Shown here piece by piece: positions 10,293 to 22,000 of a stretch of 64,000 nucleotides of DNA. The stretch lies in contig CM064866.1 in the NCBI GenBank assembly GCA_032719365.1, positions 72,055,028 through 72,119,027 on the forward strand. The letters run 5' to 3'. Each line of letters starts with the position of its first letter. Position 1 is the stretch's first letter. Under the pieces are notes generated by a model. It searched no databases. It saw only the letters and a program-made list of their open reading frames with translations, and was not told the DNA's origin. The position numbers and the translations under genes are program-made. Source of the DNA: Prinsepia uniflora. Its lineage: Eukaryota; Streptophyta; Magnoliopsida; Rosales; Rosaceae.

Positions 10293-11135
10293 GGAAGCAT
10301 CTTACGATCATTCTAAATATGAATTCGAAATCAATTTCATATTCCCTTACCTTCAATTACACAAACTCAAGCTCGAATTTTCCAAATTTCGCAAGGTCCA
10401 TTCTTGGCCTGTTCTTCATCAATTCTCTTCGTTTTTGAAGTTGTTCAACTCGAAATGATCTCAGAAGGTTTAATTCACACTCAAGTTCAGTAATCGAAGT
10501 CCACAATTTCAAATTCGAAATCTCAATTTTCTTCAAATTTTGAATTCTGGGTTTCAGGGTCTGTACCGATTCCCACCCCTCCCCCTCCCCCCTTTTCTCT
10601 CTGGGTTTTCTTCTCATTTTGATTCTCTATTCCTCTCAATTGGTTCGAATACCTCAGTAATTCAAGATGAGTTGTTGTGTGGGTGTTGTTTGATCAAGCA
10701 GTTTTCTGTTTATTCTGTGTTTGTCTATAACACCGTTAAACATCCATCAATTGAACAATTACACACCCACGCGGCTACAAAAGGCCACTAAGCCATCAGT
10801 TATAGGTGACATGTGTCACTTAAAGAACAGACGAGTCACCGTTTGGTTGAATCATCAAAATCCTGGCCAAATTACCATTTTACCTCTTGTTCGTAAAATT
10901 ACCAAATTGCCCCTCGTTGTTTTAGACTCGTAACCATTACATCCAAACTTCGTTTTCCACGTGCCGCCTATCTACAGACTTAGCATCTCGAGGCCTACGC
11001 AACGGTCTTCACGAAAAGTCTAAATAGCATTCCGGTCAAAAAGTCAACTTTTGACCATAATCAATATAGGGGTAAAAACGTCTTTTCCTTCTAAAATGTC
11101 GAAAATCCCTTTTTTCAAATTTCTGGGTCATCACA
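10293..11135 (-). repeat. LTR fragment, reverse orientation
   Basis: Reverse-orientation LTR text (closing phrases caaaaagtcaacttt and gggtcatcaca; the latter is a decayed GGGTCGTTACA). A degenerate copy of the palindrome (gtgacatgtgtcac) lies at about 10807-10820. It interrupts the gypsy pol region that continues at 11136. The plus-orientation LTR ending at 10292 is inserted in it. The decay of CG to CA/TG at its end suggests an older insertion. Confidence 0.6.
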
Positions 11136-12030
11136 TCATTAGGCTACATGGAACACCAGAGTCGATAGTGTCGGATCAGGATCCATGGTTCACTTCGAGG
11201 TTTTGGCGGAGTTTATAGAAAGCTCTTGGCACGAGCCTACACTTTAGCACTGCTTTTCATCCACATACAGATGGTCAGCCGGAGAGGACCATTCAAACCT
11301 TGGATGATATGATGAGAACTTGTGTGCTGCAGTTCCAAGATTCTTGGGATACGCTCTTACCTTTGATGGAGTTTATATACAACAAAAGTTATCAGACGAG
11401 TATCGGGATGACATCGTTTGAGGCACCGTATGGACGACAGTGTAGGACGCCTATTTGTTGGAATGAGGTAGGCGAGAGGGTGGTTTTGACGCTAGATCTC
11501 ATGGATATGACCCAAGAGAAGGTCCAGATCATCAAGTAAAGGTTGAAGGCAGCCTAGGATCATCAAAATAGTTACGCCGATCGTCAGATCAGAGACCTAA
11601 AGTTCGCAGTTGGAGATTGGGTCTTCCTGATGTTATCCCCTTGGAAAGGGATTATCTTATTTGGTAGACGCAGGAGGATGAGTCCCCGTTACATTGGACC
11701 GTATGAGATTACAGAAAGAGTTGGTCATATGGAGTATAGATTAGCGTTACCTCCAGAACTTGCTAGAGTGCATGATGTGTTCTATGTGTCAATGCTTCGT
11801 AAGTTCGTGCGTGAGGAATTGCATGTTTTGCTAGAACAAATGTTGGAACTCAGGACATATTAGAGCTTCGAGGAACAGACATGACAGATTCTAGATCGGA
11901 AGGAAAAGATTTTGTGGAACAAGACGATTCCCCTAGTTAAAGTGTTGTGGAGAAACCATGAGGTGGAAGATGCCACGGGGGAGCCAGACGCCCAAATGAG
12001 AGAAAATTATCCATAATTGTTTGAGTGAAT
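11136..12030 (+). pseudogene. Ty3/gypsy pol 3' end: integrase core, C-terminal domain and chromodomain remnant
   Basis: In frame 2 the text reads through the end of an integrase core (VSDQDPWFT, then HPHTDGQPERT with the catalytic Glu), the region MTSFEAPYGR, the GPYEI / VFYVSMLRK C-terminal motifs, and a chromodomain-like tail (ILDRKEK, VKVLWRNHEVEDAT). Stop codons interrupt it near 11216, 11537, 11554, 11861 and later, so it is dead. Layout and tail match the Tekay/Del chromovirus lineage. The 5' part of pol was replaced or separated by the LTR ending at 11135. A purine tract follows and the 3' LTR starts at 12064. Confidence 0.85.
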
Positions 12031-12345
12031 TTCAGAGACGAAATTTTTATAAGGAGGGTAGATTGTAACAACCCGAACTTTCGTTAATTGAAATTTCAGA
12101 ATTTTAATTATGAATTGACTATTTTACCCTTGGAAAATGGAAAACTTTAGACACTTTTTGGACTTTGGCCAAGGTCTGTTACGTAGATCGGGACGTCACA
12201 AATCCGTAAACAGACGACAGGTCAAAATTGGATGTTCGACCAGAAAGTTACGGGTCACAGAAGGAAAATGGCACTATTCATGCATTACGAGGACTGTACC
12301 GATGGTAGGATTTGATTGGCCAAAATATCCAAGTTGGACCAACTG

Positions 12346-12367
12346 ATGAGTGACATGTGTCACTCAT
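12346..12367. promoter_or_regulatory. Conserved palindrome in LTR (copy 2)
   Basis: ATGAGTGACA, TG, TGTCACTCAT: perfect 10-bp arms. It is shared with the other LTRs although the surrounding sequence has diverged a great deal. Confidence 0.55.
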
Positions 12368-13791
12368 TTGATTGGCCCAAGACCCCAAGTTTATAGGTTC
12401 ATGTATCTCATTTTCTTCTTTGTTCATTGTGTAACCCGAAAGCCCTCCCAAACACCCACAACCTCACACCACCCCATTATATCATCATCTTCTGTGATTT
12501 GTGAGAGGCTGAGAGTGACAGAAAGATAGAGAGGAAGGTTGAGAACGGCGGAGACGGCGGAGTACGGCGGAGGAACTACAAACAGGTAAACCTGAAACCA
12601 TGAAAATGAGTCAAATTCGAAGTTGGGTTTAAGGGGTTGTTTGGATGGTTTTAATGACCCAGAATTGTTCCTTGGGTTTGTGCGACCTCAACAGGGCTAA
12701 AAAAAAGGACATTTGTCAGGTCCCAGTCAGCACTGATGTGTCAGACAAGTGGACCAGTCAGCGTGTGACACGTGGCATGTGTCAGATCTGACAGCTGTCA
12801 GGTCTGACAGGTCATGTCAGGGTTGATTTTGATGATGTTAGCGTTGACCGTTGACCATGATGTCAGCGTTGAATTTTGCTGACATCAGCGTTGACTTTTG
12901 CTGACGTCAGCATTGACTTTTGACTAGGAACTTTGACCCGTGCATGGGGGCGCGTGGGTACATTTTTTGAGGTCAAACTGATCATACCCAAAAGGTTTGA
13001 CGATCTGAATCCAATGCTGGTGGTTTCGGGTCATCAGATATCGTTTGATAGGTCATTTAGGGGTTTAATGCCTCGAGAAGCGTGTTAAGGACGCGTTCGT
13101 GGTATCAGACTTTTTGCGGGTTTAGTGTTTGAACTTGTAGAGTCTGTTAGTGACCTTTGGATGTGTTTTGGACAGGCTTGGAGATTGTTTTTTAGCTTTG
13201 GGACAGTTACAGCGTAGTTCGTTAGCGTAGCAAGGACTGGGTATGAGTGAACCTTTGTGTTATAAAATGAAATGCATGCATAAATATTTTAACTGCTTTA
13301 TTTTATGGTTTGAATTGAAATACTTTGGTATCATTCATTGTTGGCCTTGTGGATTTTAAATCTCGGTTACATTTACGTATTACGATGTTTTAGGCTTGAG
13401 ACCCGTCTGGATATTGTGTTGACTAGTTTTGGAGTCAAATAGGGATTTTGAGAAATGGTTTAAACGAGATTTTCACTTGTTTTGACTATTACAATGTACA
13501 TACCATCCTTATAGATTATCTTCTTCTTCAGACGTCTCGTAGTATCCTGGTGAAGTCACAGAGCATTGCCTAAAAGGGGCCGCTCTGAGGAGAGTCTCAG
13601 GATCGGGATTGCTAGTTATAGATATCACCCAGGACAGTGTCCGGTGATATCACCCGGACACTGGTGGATCTTGGGGAGTACTCAGACTTGAGACCCCAAG
13701 TGGCACGCGTAGCCTTGGGACCGTGACATTATTGATTAGACATCAAGGATGTTGAGGATTGGATATATGGTGTATTACTATTTTACCAGTT

Positions 13792-13794
<3 letters not shown>

Positions 13795-13830
<36 letters not shown>
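13795..13830. repeat. (AT)18 microsatellite
   Basis: Uninterrupted AT dinucleotide run inside the LTR 12064-14284. Its length is probably variable between individuals. Confidence 0.95.
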
Positions 13831-13832
<2 letters not shown>

Positions 13833-14284
13833 ATCTATATTGTTATTTGATTCGATTTTCATTTCTTATGTTCTGGCTTGAATGCATGCATGTTTGAAAA
13901 CGAAAGAGAAAACCTTTATTTGTTTCTAAATCATTTTGAAAATATGTTTATTTTTTGTTCACTCACTCTTTAAATGTTTTCTTACTCCTTCAGGACGTGA
14001 CACTGAGAGGAGATAAAGGCTGACTTAGAGGCCGAGACATATATACTTGTGGTTGCGCACCTGTAAACCTTTTTTGGGTATGTTGAGTACTGTTTTGTAA
14101 ACTGACATATGTGCTCATTTTGTTTCGAATACTTATCCCTGGTCTGGCAATGTTGAACTTGAACTGGTTTTATTTGTAAAATTTTAATCCCGTTAAGGGC
14201 ATTTTCGGCATTCTAGGGTAATTGTCAGATAGAAGCAGGGTACATCCCAGGGTGGTCCCCCGGAGATAGTGATGAGTCCTGTCA

Positions 14285-15640
14285 ATTAGTTTGCAACTAA
14301 TAAAAACTCAGAACTCAATTCATAATACAAATCATAGAATAAAAACTAACACAACAAATAATAATTTACCTTTAAAATTAGCCAAAGCCAAATTCTTCCT
14401 CTCCTCCAATACTTGCAAAAAAATATCATACAAATATTCAATACATCAAACCTAACCTAATAATCAAACTTAACCATGAAATAATTGAAAGCTAACAGTT
14501 TTCTCTAAATTAGAAATCAAAATAATCTTGCTTACACATATCTGAAAAACCAAAGTCAAAACACCCAAACCACACTAAGTTAAAACACCCAAGTCAAACA
14601 CGTAAAAATAGATGAAAAACCAGAGAATCAAACATATATGAAAAATCAATATGACCATAACTTCCTTCAATTAATGTATAAATTCATCTAATTTAGGCTC
14701 AAAAATGTCATTGTAAGACTACAAAGTTGTAGTAGCAATTAAATGACAGCAAAATCTGAAGCTTTAATTTAAAATAACATAGTAGAAGTGTGCTAAGCAA
14801 AAACACAACTTTGGTGGAGTTTCCTTGGCAATGCAATGAGGCAACGTTAGCTTGGCAAGTTGAACCCTTCCAAATTGCTCTACCGATCATTTCCATAATC
14901 TAAATTTAGTACACAATGTTAACTCCCAAAATTAATTCAAAAAACAAATAAATAATCAAATTATATGCCAAATTAAAGTATAGTTGTAGAAATAAATAAT
15001 CAAATTAGTAGCAATAAAGAAGAAAGAAATCAAATTGGGGAAAATGCTAGAAAGTCGAAGATGCAACCAGTGTTATCTGCTATATGCTGGTATAATTATA
15101 TAAGCAGATCGAATTGGGAAAACAGAGAGATTTCTCACACATAATTATATGTGCAGGTGTTGCTCTAATTATATGAGAAGATGGGTGATTGAAGGCAAGA
15201 AATAGACAGCTAGACAAAGAAAAGGCAAGGCGGTAACTCGTCACTAGAAAACGTGGATTATGGGTGATGAGTGATTATGAAGATTAAGTGAAGGAATGCC
15301 TTAGATGATTGCTGGGTTTCTCTGTGAGGTCTTGCTAGAAATGGACATCGAACAGCAAAAATGCAGAGCGGCTGCGATGACTCTACCAAAACCCTAACCT
15401 TGTTTTCGTTGAATGGAGGGTATAAATGGTAGTTCACTATTCATAATAGAGTGAAGCCAAAAAAGTAAAGGATAAAATCGTCAATTTCATGTCAAAGGGC
15501 AATATTGGAATTGCCTTGTTTATACACTATTCCATGACTAGTGCATCCGATACATGGATTCTAGTAGATAGTAAATACAAGCAAATAATGAACATTTGGT
15601 ATAATGTGGGTTTTCCAATTGATTCCCTCGTTTTCAAAAT
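14285..15640. other. AT-rich gene-free stretch
   Basis: Flank of the left LTR nest. Open frames are short, with no recognisable domain; a 62-codon minus-strand frame (14708-14896) has no motif I know. The end near 15320-15430 on the minus strand resembles a 5' leader but no coding continuation was found. I see no supported gene. Confidence 0.5.
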
Positions 15641-15669
15641 AGGCTTTTATCCAAAATGCACCATGTACC

Positions 15670-15995
15670 ACCGTCGTTATCTCAAAATGCACCATAAACG
15701 TACTTTTATGTCAAAATGCACCCTGAACTCCCAATTTCTTTCCAAAATAGTCTTTTTTCGTATGTGGGATTAAAATCAGGGGTAAATAGGTCAGTTTGTA
15801 CAACCAAGAAACTAAAATTAAAAAAAAATGTTGCCCTCCACATCACCTCCACATCATCAGCTGATGTGGTTTTTTAATGAGCAAATGTCCATCCTTGGTC
15901 TTCACTGATGCGAAGACGCCGCACTGAGAAGACCAGCGAGAAGTGAAGAACCACGACAACCCCGCGACCCTGCGACGGCAGCCTCGCGACGAGGA
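15670..15995 (+). repeat. Left terminal inverted repeat of the MULE-like element
   Basis: Matches the reverse complement of about 18530-18950 over more than 300 bp, including the shared stretch catcagctgatgtgg and the GC-rich part with agacgccgcactg. The outer part holds three near-repeats of aaaatgcacc. Confidence 0.75.
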
Positions 15996-15997
15996 GG

Positions 15998-16475
15998 TTG
16001 CCATCTTCAATTCTCATTGAATCCTCAGTTTGTGTTTTCGTTGTTCAACATCATAGTTGTCACCCTCATTGTCGGAAATCACAGGCCATCTTCTGAGGAA
16101 GATGACGACATCATACCTTTTCTATATCATCCCTATGAGCTAGAAGATGTAGATGAAGATGTTGAGGATACAAAGAATTATGGATACTTGAATTTTATGG
16201 TTGTAACAGTGGCAATGATCGTATTGATTTTGGCGACAATGATGATGAAGCTAAAGATTTTGATTCTGATGAGAATGAACAAAGAGATGAAAATTTTGAT
16301 TCTAATGGTTACGATGAAAATGATGATGATAATATTGCTGAGATTGGGCTTGAAGACATGGATGAAGATGACAGTAATTTGGAGAAAAGATTTCAGGTCT
16401 TCATTGACACGGTCAACAGAGGATGGAGGGAAGAATGGTTAAGGGATAGACTCTCTGATCCCTTGCAATTTAGCT
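15998..16475 (+). pseudogene. Acidic (Asp/Glu-rich) protein fragment, frameshifted
   Basis: The frame starting near 16017 reads a short hydrophobic stretch and then EEDDDIIPF and ELEDVDEDV. Around 16198 one base is missing compared with the second copy at 18305-18525; past that point another frame continues acidic (SDENEQRDENFDS, ENDDDN) and ends DRLSDPLQFS before a stop at about 16474. It is therefore a broken copy of an unidentified acidic protein gene, probably captured together with the CLPR2 piece. I do not recognise the family. Confidence 0.5.
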
Positions 16476-17057
16476 AATTGCAGCTGTCAAGCACTAACAT
16501 CCCTTCTAATCTTTGCATAATTGCACATAGAATACCCTCAAATGTATAAACAAAATAGATGAAACTTGAAGAGCAAAACCAGCTCACAGAAACGAAATTC
16601 ACAAAAAATGTAGTTAGTTCATTCTCTTCATTCATTCATTTCTTCATGTATGCAGCAAAATTCAAGAACATAATAAAATAAAATAACTCACTATTGATTT
16701 CTATATTGTTCTTCAACTCATAATCCCCTTTTTGGTTGAGAATATTTGTGGATAATACTGCTTGAAGTTTTGTTCTTAAAGGACACAATGAAAGCTCAAA
16801 CCTAATAATTGGTATAGGTGAACTTAACCATCTGACTTTCACATATGGGAGTAACAATGATGTACTTTTCGAGGAAATAGTTAGTTCCACAAGCCTTAAT
16901 GGGTATTTTCGTTTAGAAAATGTAAGGAAAAAGGGTAAATATTCTATGCAAAAATTACGACTAGGTAGAATACTAAATGAACATACAGCTTTACTTCCGA
17001 AACATATCGAGTACTACAGCAGAGATCACCCAATTTTCCCACAGAGCAACAGTTGTA

Positions 17058-18245
17058 CTAACCGAGACCTGATTCTGAATTCTTGGGAGGTGCGTCAGCC
17101 TTACTGCGAGGTGGCCTAACTACACGATCAATGAGCCCATATTCAAGAGCCTTTTGTGCATTAAAGCGCTTCATCCGACTTAAGTCGGCGTTAATCTGCA
17201 TACAGACGATTCTGAATGATCATTCATACTCATAACAATTGACAGTGCTAGATAAGGCCATAGACTCATAACACCACTTAACTCAAAAGTGATTATTGCT
17301 TAAACTAGTAACCAACCTTTTCAACCGGTTGGCTTGTTTTCATAGCCAACTCGTTAAAAAGATAATCTCTGACTCTGAGGAGTTCAGTTGCTTCATTTTG
17401 TATATCATCAGCCTACCATACGATTTGGTTAAGACTTGTGAACACCAAAAAGATCAAAAATCAAAACATGAAAGGTACATGTCGAAGCCCTCTTAAGGCA
17501 TGAAAGGAAGCAGGAATACCTGACCATGGGCAACCCCCGCAGGCGATTGTAATGCAATTCTTGAAAGTAGCATTGCAAAATGATTTCCCTAAGAAAAACA
17601 GAAGTTACAAAAAAAAAGGTGCAATTTCAGACTTCAACCATCTTAGATAAAAACAAGTGTGAAAAGAAAAATAGTATTTTCCAGTCGCATAGAACAATAA
17701 GATAATCCATCAAATCATTAATGCACTAAACCGTGTATGTAAAAGGTGAAGCTCGCAGAGCAATGAAACAGAGAGAAAAAGTCACCATCAGTCATTTTAT
17801 ATAGAACACTAATTAAACTCACTGCTTATCTAAGTCCCCACCATTACACCACATCATCATAGCACTAATTAGCTGTAGTAACTACTGCATTCTTAGGCTA
17901 AAAAAATTAAAATTTAAAATTAAATATTGCCTCAACCACTTTCACTTTGAGCATTAATACGTAGGATTGTTTACCAACCTGGATTCATGAAGGAAATTAA
18001 CTCTTACCTTTTCTCCAGCTGCAAGAAGAAACGCTGCTAAATTATAGGCATAACCCACACAATGGGTGCCAACAGGACTCTTTAAGCTCTGCATAGTATC
18101 ATAGATAGCCATGCTCGGAGTAAGCTGCAAAAGTTGCAAGTTTTAGATATATGGAAAACCCAGAAAGAAGTAAATCAATTCAACATGAAATACGATAGCT
18201 CACATCTTCACTAGTACCATTGATATACATATAATGAGGAGGTTG
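17058..18245 (-). pseudogene. CLPR2: CLPR2 fragment (plastid Clp protease, non-catalytic subunit R2), 5' truncated
   Basis: Five minus-strand exons with proper GT-AG borders: 18204 to about 18245, 18008-18124, 17520-17588, 17317-17412 and 17058-17195 (TAG stop). They encode, in order, [55 protein letters not shown], and the C-terminus FNAQKALEYGLIDRVVRPP...GLG. This is the C-terminal half of ClpR2, a subunit of the ClpPR core protease in the chloroplast stroma. As in ClpR proteins, the catalytic Ser-His-Asp triad is not preserved ([11 protein letters not shown] in place of the Ser motif). Exons b-e have no stop or frameshift. The transit peptide and first exons are missing: upstream of MYING the sequence turns into terminal-repeat-like text. 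A transcript could exist, but a working plastid protein is unlikely. Confidence 0.85.
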
Positions 18246-18304
18246 CTGAAGCTCCTTCGATATAGTGAGTTCTTACCCTCATCTCTTTGCTACAATCAAT
18301 CTCT

Positions 18305-18525
18305 CACAGCCATCTTCAATTCTCATTGAATCCTATGTTTGTGTTTTCGCTATTCAACATCATAGTCGTCACCCTCATTGTCGGAAATCACAGGCCATCT
18401 TTTGAGGAAGATGACGACATTATACCTTTCCTATATCATCCTTATGAGCTAGAAGATGTAGATGAAGATGTTGAGCATCCAAAGAATGATGAATACTTGA
18501 ATTTTAATGGTTACATCTCCACCAT
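18305..18525 (+). pseudogene. Second copy of the acidic protein fragment
   Basis: Direct repeat of about 15998-16210 with few differences (EEDDDIIPF and ELEDVDEDV again). It keeps the base missing from the first copy (LNFNGY in frame), and then runs into the right inverted repeat. Direct internal copies inside an inverted-repeat element suggest a duplication during gene capture. Confidence 0.5.
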
Positions 18526-18529
18526 GAGA

Positions 18530-18950
18530 ATTGAAGGAGCTTCAGCAACCTCCTCGTCACGGGGTTGCCATCGCAGGGTCACAGGGTTGTCGCGGTTCTT
18601 CACTTCTCGTTGGTCTTCGCAGTGCGGCGTCTTCACATCGGTGAAGATCAGGCATGGACATTCGCTCATTAAAAAACCACATCAGCTGATGATGTGGAGT
18701 TGATGTGGAGGACAACTTATTTTTTTTTTAAATTTCAATTGCTTAGTTGTACAACCTAACCTATTTATCACTGATTTTACCCTTACAGATGGAAAAAGAC
18801 CATTTTTTTTTTTAATTTCAATTGCTTAATGGTACAACCTAACCTATTTATCGCTGATTTTACTCTTATAGATGGAAAAAGACCATTTAGAAAGAAATTA
18901 GGAGCTCAGAGTATATTTTGACATAAAAATATATTTAAAATGCATTTTGA
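18530..18950 (-). repeat. Right terminal inverted repeat of the MULE-like element
   Basis: Reverse complement of the left terminus, longer by a tandem duplication of about 95 bp (18730-18820 against 18822-18905, both with acctatttatc and atggaaaaagacc). It abuts the thymidine kinase leader. The AT-rich outer part (about 18926-18945, with a TATATTTAAA core) is the only TATA-like text close upstream of that gene. Confidence 0.7.
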
Positions 18951-19043
18951 GACAATAACGGTGCTTAAACCCTTGGTGTCTGTGTCTCTCTGACCGGTTT
19001 CCTCTCTCGAGTCTGGACCAAAGTAGTATTAGCTATTTCCAAA

Positions 19044-22000
19044 ATGAAGGCTCTTTTCTCCGCAACAACGTTCTCAACCTGCTCGGTTCCTCGAATCTCC
19101 AAAACCACACGTTTGGCCCTCTTATCTTTCGCCTCTAAGTCGCTTTCATTCAACCCATCAACCCCTTTCCAAAACCCCAATCTTCTCCTCCCGAAACGCA
19201 ACAATTTTTTGCCCAAAACGTCCTTTTCTTCTGCTTCGAACTCATCTATGCCAAAGGAGACGACTTCTCGTCAACGCTCCGGTGAGATTCACGTCATCGT
19301 CGGCCCAATGTTCGCCGGAAAGACCACCACTCTTCTTCGTAAAGTTCAATCCGAGAGAGGTGATGGCAGGTTTGAATCTCAACTGATTCTGCTGCATTTT
19401 TTTTAGCTTTGAGGTCTGAAATTTGTGAGCTTTTTTGTGGGTTTTTTGTTATGCTATCACCTTTTGGTCCATCATGGATACTGCTGTTGCTTTTGTGCTT
19501 GAAGAAGAATGTACGTGGTCTATATATTAATGAGTTTTTTTATGTTAAAGCTACAAATTGATCGATGTTACTATTGTTGAGTCCAAGCCAAATTATTGAG
19601 CTAATACGGGATTGTGCTACTTTCTTTGTTGAATTTTGGAAAGTTTGCATGTGTTTCTGCATCTTGTATATGTAGATAGATACATATGACATAGTGCAGA
19701 ATTTATCATCTACACCAAGTGATGATTGATGAGCGATGGTGCTTATGTTACTTAGGTTTTGAATGTCCACATGTAGTTGATAGATTGGTTTATTTATTTG
19801 GGACTAGTGATGTCAATAGCCCCTCTTCCGAAACTGAGGATCATGCGCTAATTTGGAGCATGTGTGTCAATTTTATGGAAAGAATAAATTTAATTAAAAA
19901 AAGACGGGGACGACATGTTTGCATTCCATTTTTTGTTGTTGTTGCTTTTATTGGCATATGATTGGCGTGAATTTTCAGTTTATGCCATCACTCTTCACTA
20001 AGGGACTTTTACCTATGTCTGGGATCCATTGATTGAGCACATATATCACCAGTAAGATATTCCAGCTTTCAGGTCAATCCCCGAAAGTACACCCAACTGG
20101 ATAAGACACTGAAGGGACTTTGCTATTCAGTTAGATTGGCAGAAGCTGTTGGGCTATTGTGCCATACAGGGTTAGAGGTTCACCCAGACACCTATGCTCT
20201 TCTATTGCAAGAATGTATAGTTAGTAAAGGGTATATGAAGGGGAAAATAATCCATTCACAAATAATTGTTGTGGGATTTCTTCTCAATGAATATTTGAAG
20301 ACCAAGTTGTTGATCCTGTATTCAAAGTCGGAATTTTGGGCCTGCCCACATTTTGCTTGATAGGTTGATTGAGAAAAGTTTGGTTTCATGGAATGCAATA
20401 ATCTCAGGGTATGTACAAAAGGGGCTTGAAGGGGTGGGGTTGAGTCTTTATTACAAGATGAGACAGAGTGGTTTCATCCCCGATCAATATACCTTTGCAT
20501 CAGTCTTTAGAGCATGTGCCTCTTTAGCAACACTAGCGCATGGGAAGCAAGGCCATGGTCTCATGATAAAGTGCCAAATTGGAGAAAATGTTGTAGTCAA
20601 TAGTGCCCTCATAGATATGTACTTTAAATGCAGTGATTTATCTGGGCATAGAGTATTTGATAAATCTCAAATTAGGAATGTCATTACCTGGACTGCTTTG
20701 ATATCTGGGTATGGTCAGCATGGAAGAATTCTAGAAGTCTTAGATTTTTTTCAGAGGATGAAGAGTGAAGGTTTCAGACCAAACTATGTTACTTTTATCT
20801 CAGTTCTCTCTGCTTGTAGTCATGGAGGTTTAGTTGGCGAGGCTTGGAATCATTTTTTCTCAATGACAAGGGATTATGGAATACAGCCAAGAGCACAGCA
20901 CTATGCAGCCTTGGTTGATGTTTTAGGACGAGCTGGGAGGTTAGAAGAAGCCTATGGAGTTATTTTGAACTCACCTTGTAAGGAACACTCTGTGATATGG
21001 GGTGCTTTTCTTTGGGCTTGTAGAATACATGGAGACAGAGACTTGTTAAAGCATGCGGAAAAAGAGTACTTCCAATTGGAACCAGAGAGTGCTGGAAAAT
21101 ATGTGGTCTTGTCTAATGCTTATGCCACTTTTGGGTTGTGGGACGATGTTGCTAAGCTTAGGGATATGATGAGTGAATCAGGAATAGTAAAGGAGCGTGC
21201 TTATAGCAAACTAGAGGTTCATAAGGCGGTCCACTTATTTCTTAAGGGTGATACATATCACACACAATCCAAGGAGATTTATGATATGGTTAAATTGATT
21301 GATTTCTCTCTAAATGATTCTGGCTATGTTCATCATGTAAATGGGAGCAAACTCACGTAATGGAAAAGAGCTATATTCCTAGGAATCTTTCTTTTGCTTG
21401 TCTTGCCAAGAACTTGAGATTTCTATTTAAAAAACCAAATTAAATATGTGGTGATATACTCGCAGATAGTTACCTAATCAGTGTCATAACCGTGCAGTCT
21501 TTAGGAAGTTGAAAAGCACTTGAGAGAGAAAATATTTCTGCTCACTTCTTGAACCTGTGCCACGCATGGCAGTGATATATGAAGCTTCTGAGTATCATTG
21601 TCCTTTAGGTTCTTAGCAAGAAGAAAACTGCTCAGACCTAGATGGTACTACACAGAATTTATCTGTAAAGTTCTTACTGGGTATCAATAACTATCTCCTA
21701 GATTGATCTTTTCAATCTCTGAGGTATCAACATTTTTTTGGTCAAATTCTCAGCGCACATGCAAGAGGAGAGTTCATGGGCTAAGTTTTAATATGGTCAA
21801 CTTCCCCATGAGTCATTAATCACAAGATAAGAAAAAGTGGTAGAGATATTCACCCTATTGAAGTTCCAGTGTCACTTATGAATGATGTTTAAATAATGTA
21901 CACTGATCCTTGTATACCAAGTGAGTATTTGTATACCAAGTGATTTTCTTTCTGTTGTTTGAGCCCTTGTTTGAAAACTATTGCATACATTATCAGATTC

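Larger units (their letters stand above)
12064..14284 (+). repeat. 3' LTR of the decayed gypsy element
   Basis: Starts TGTAACAACCCGAAC after a purine tract and ends GATGAGTCCTGTCA. It is 2.2 kb. It has the palindrome (12346-12367, 10-bp arms), a GAGTGAAC stem half (near 13245) with its partner GTTCACTCAC (13957-13966), CATGCA motifs, and a pyrimidine tract ending CAG near 13993. The G-to-A change in one stem half is matched by C-to-T in the other. GTCAG/CTGAC motifs repeat densely at 12715-12915. Confidence 0.8.
15645..18960. mobile_element. MULE-like element with captured gene fragments (Pack-MULE)
   Basis: Two long inverted repeats face each other (left about 15670-15995, right about 18530-18950). 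They enclose a spliced CLPR2 fragment on the minus strand (17058-18245) and two direct copies of an acidic coding fragment (about 15998-16475 and 18305-18525). There is no transposase. Long inverted termini plus host exons with intact introns are the mark of Pack-MULEs. The outer ends are not sharp by eye and I could not settle a 9-bp target duplication. The right end lies about 80 bp before the thymidine kinase start codon, fitting the known preference of Pack-MULEs for gene 5' ends. Confidence 0.7.

Noticed and set aside
15489..15773. 94-codon open frame spanning the MULE left end
   Set aside because: It runs from unique DNA into the terminal repeat and has no recognisable domain.
16017..16442. 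141-codon open frame as an intact gene
   Set aside because: Comparison with the second copy shows a one-base loss; the C-terminal part is an out-of-frame reading.
16636..16890. 84-codon minus-strand frame as another captured exon
   Set aside because: The text looks somewhat protein-like, but I recognise no family and see no convincing splice partner; left unannotated.
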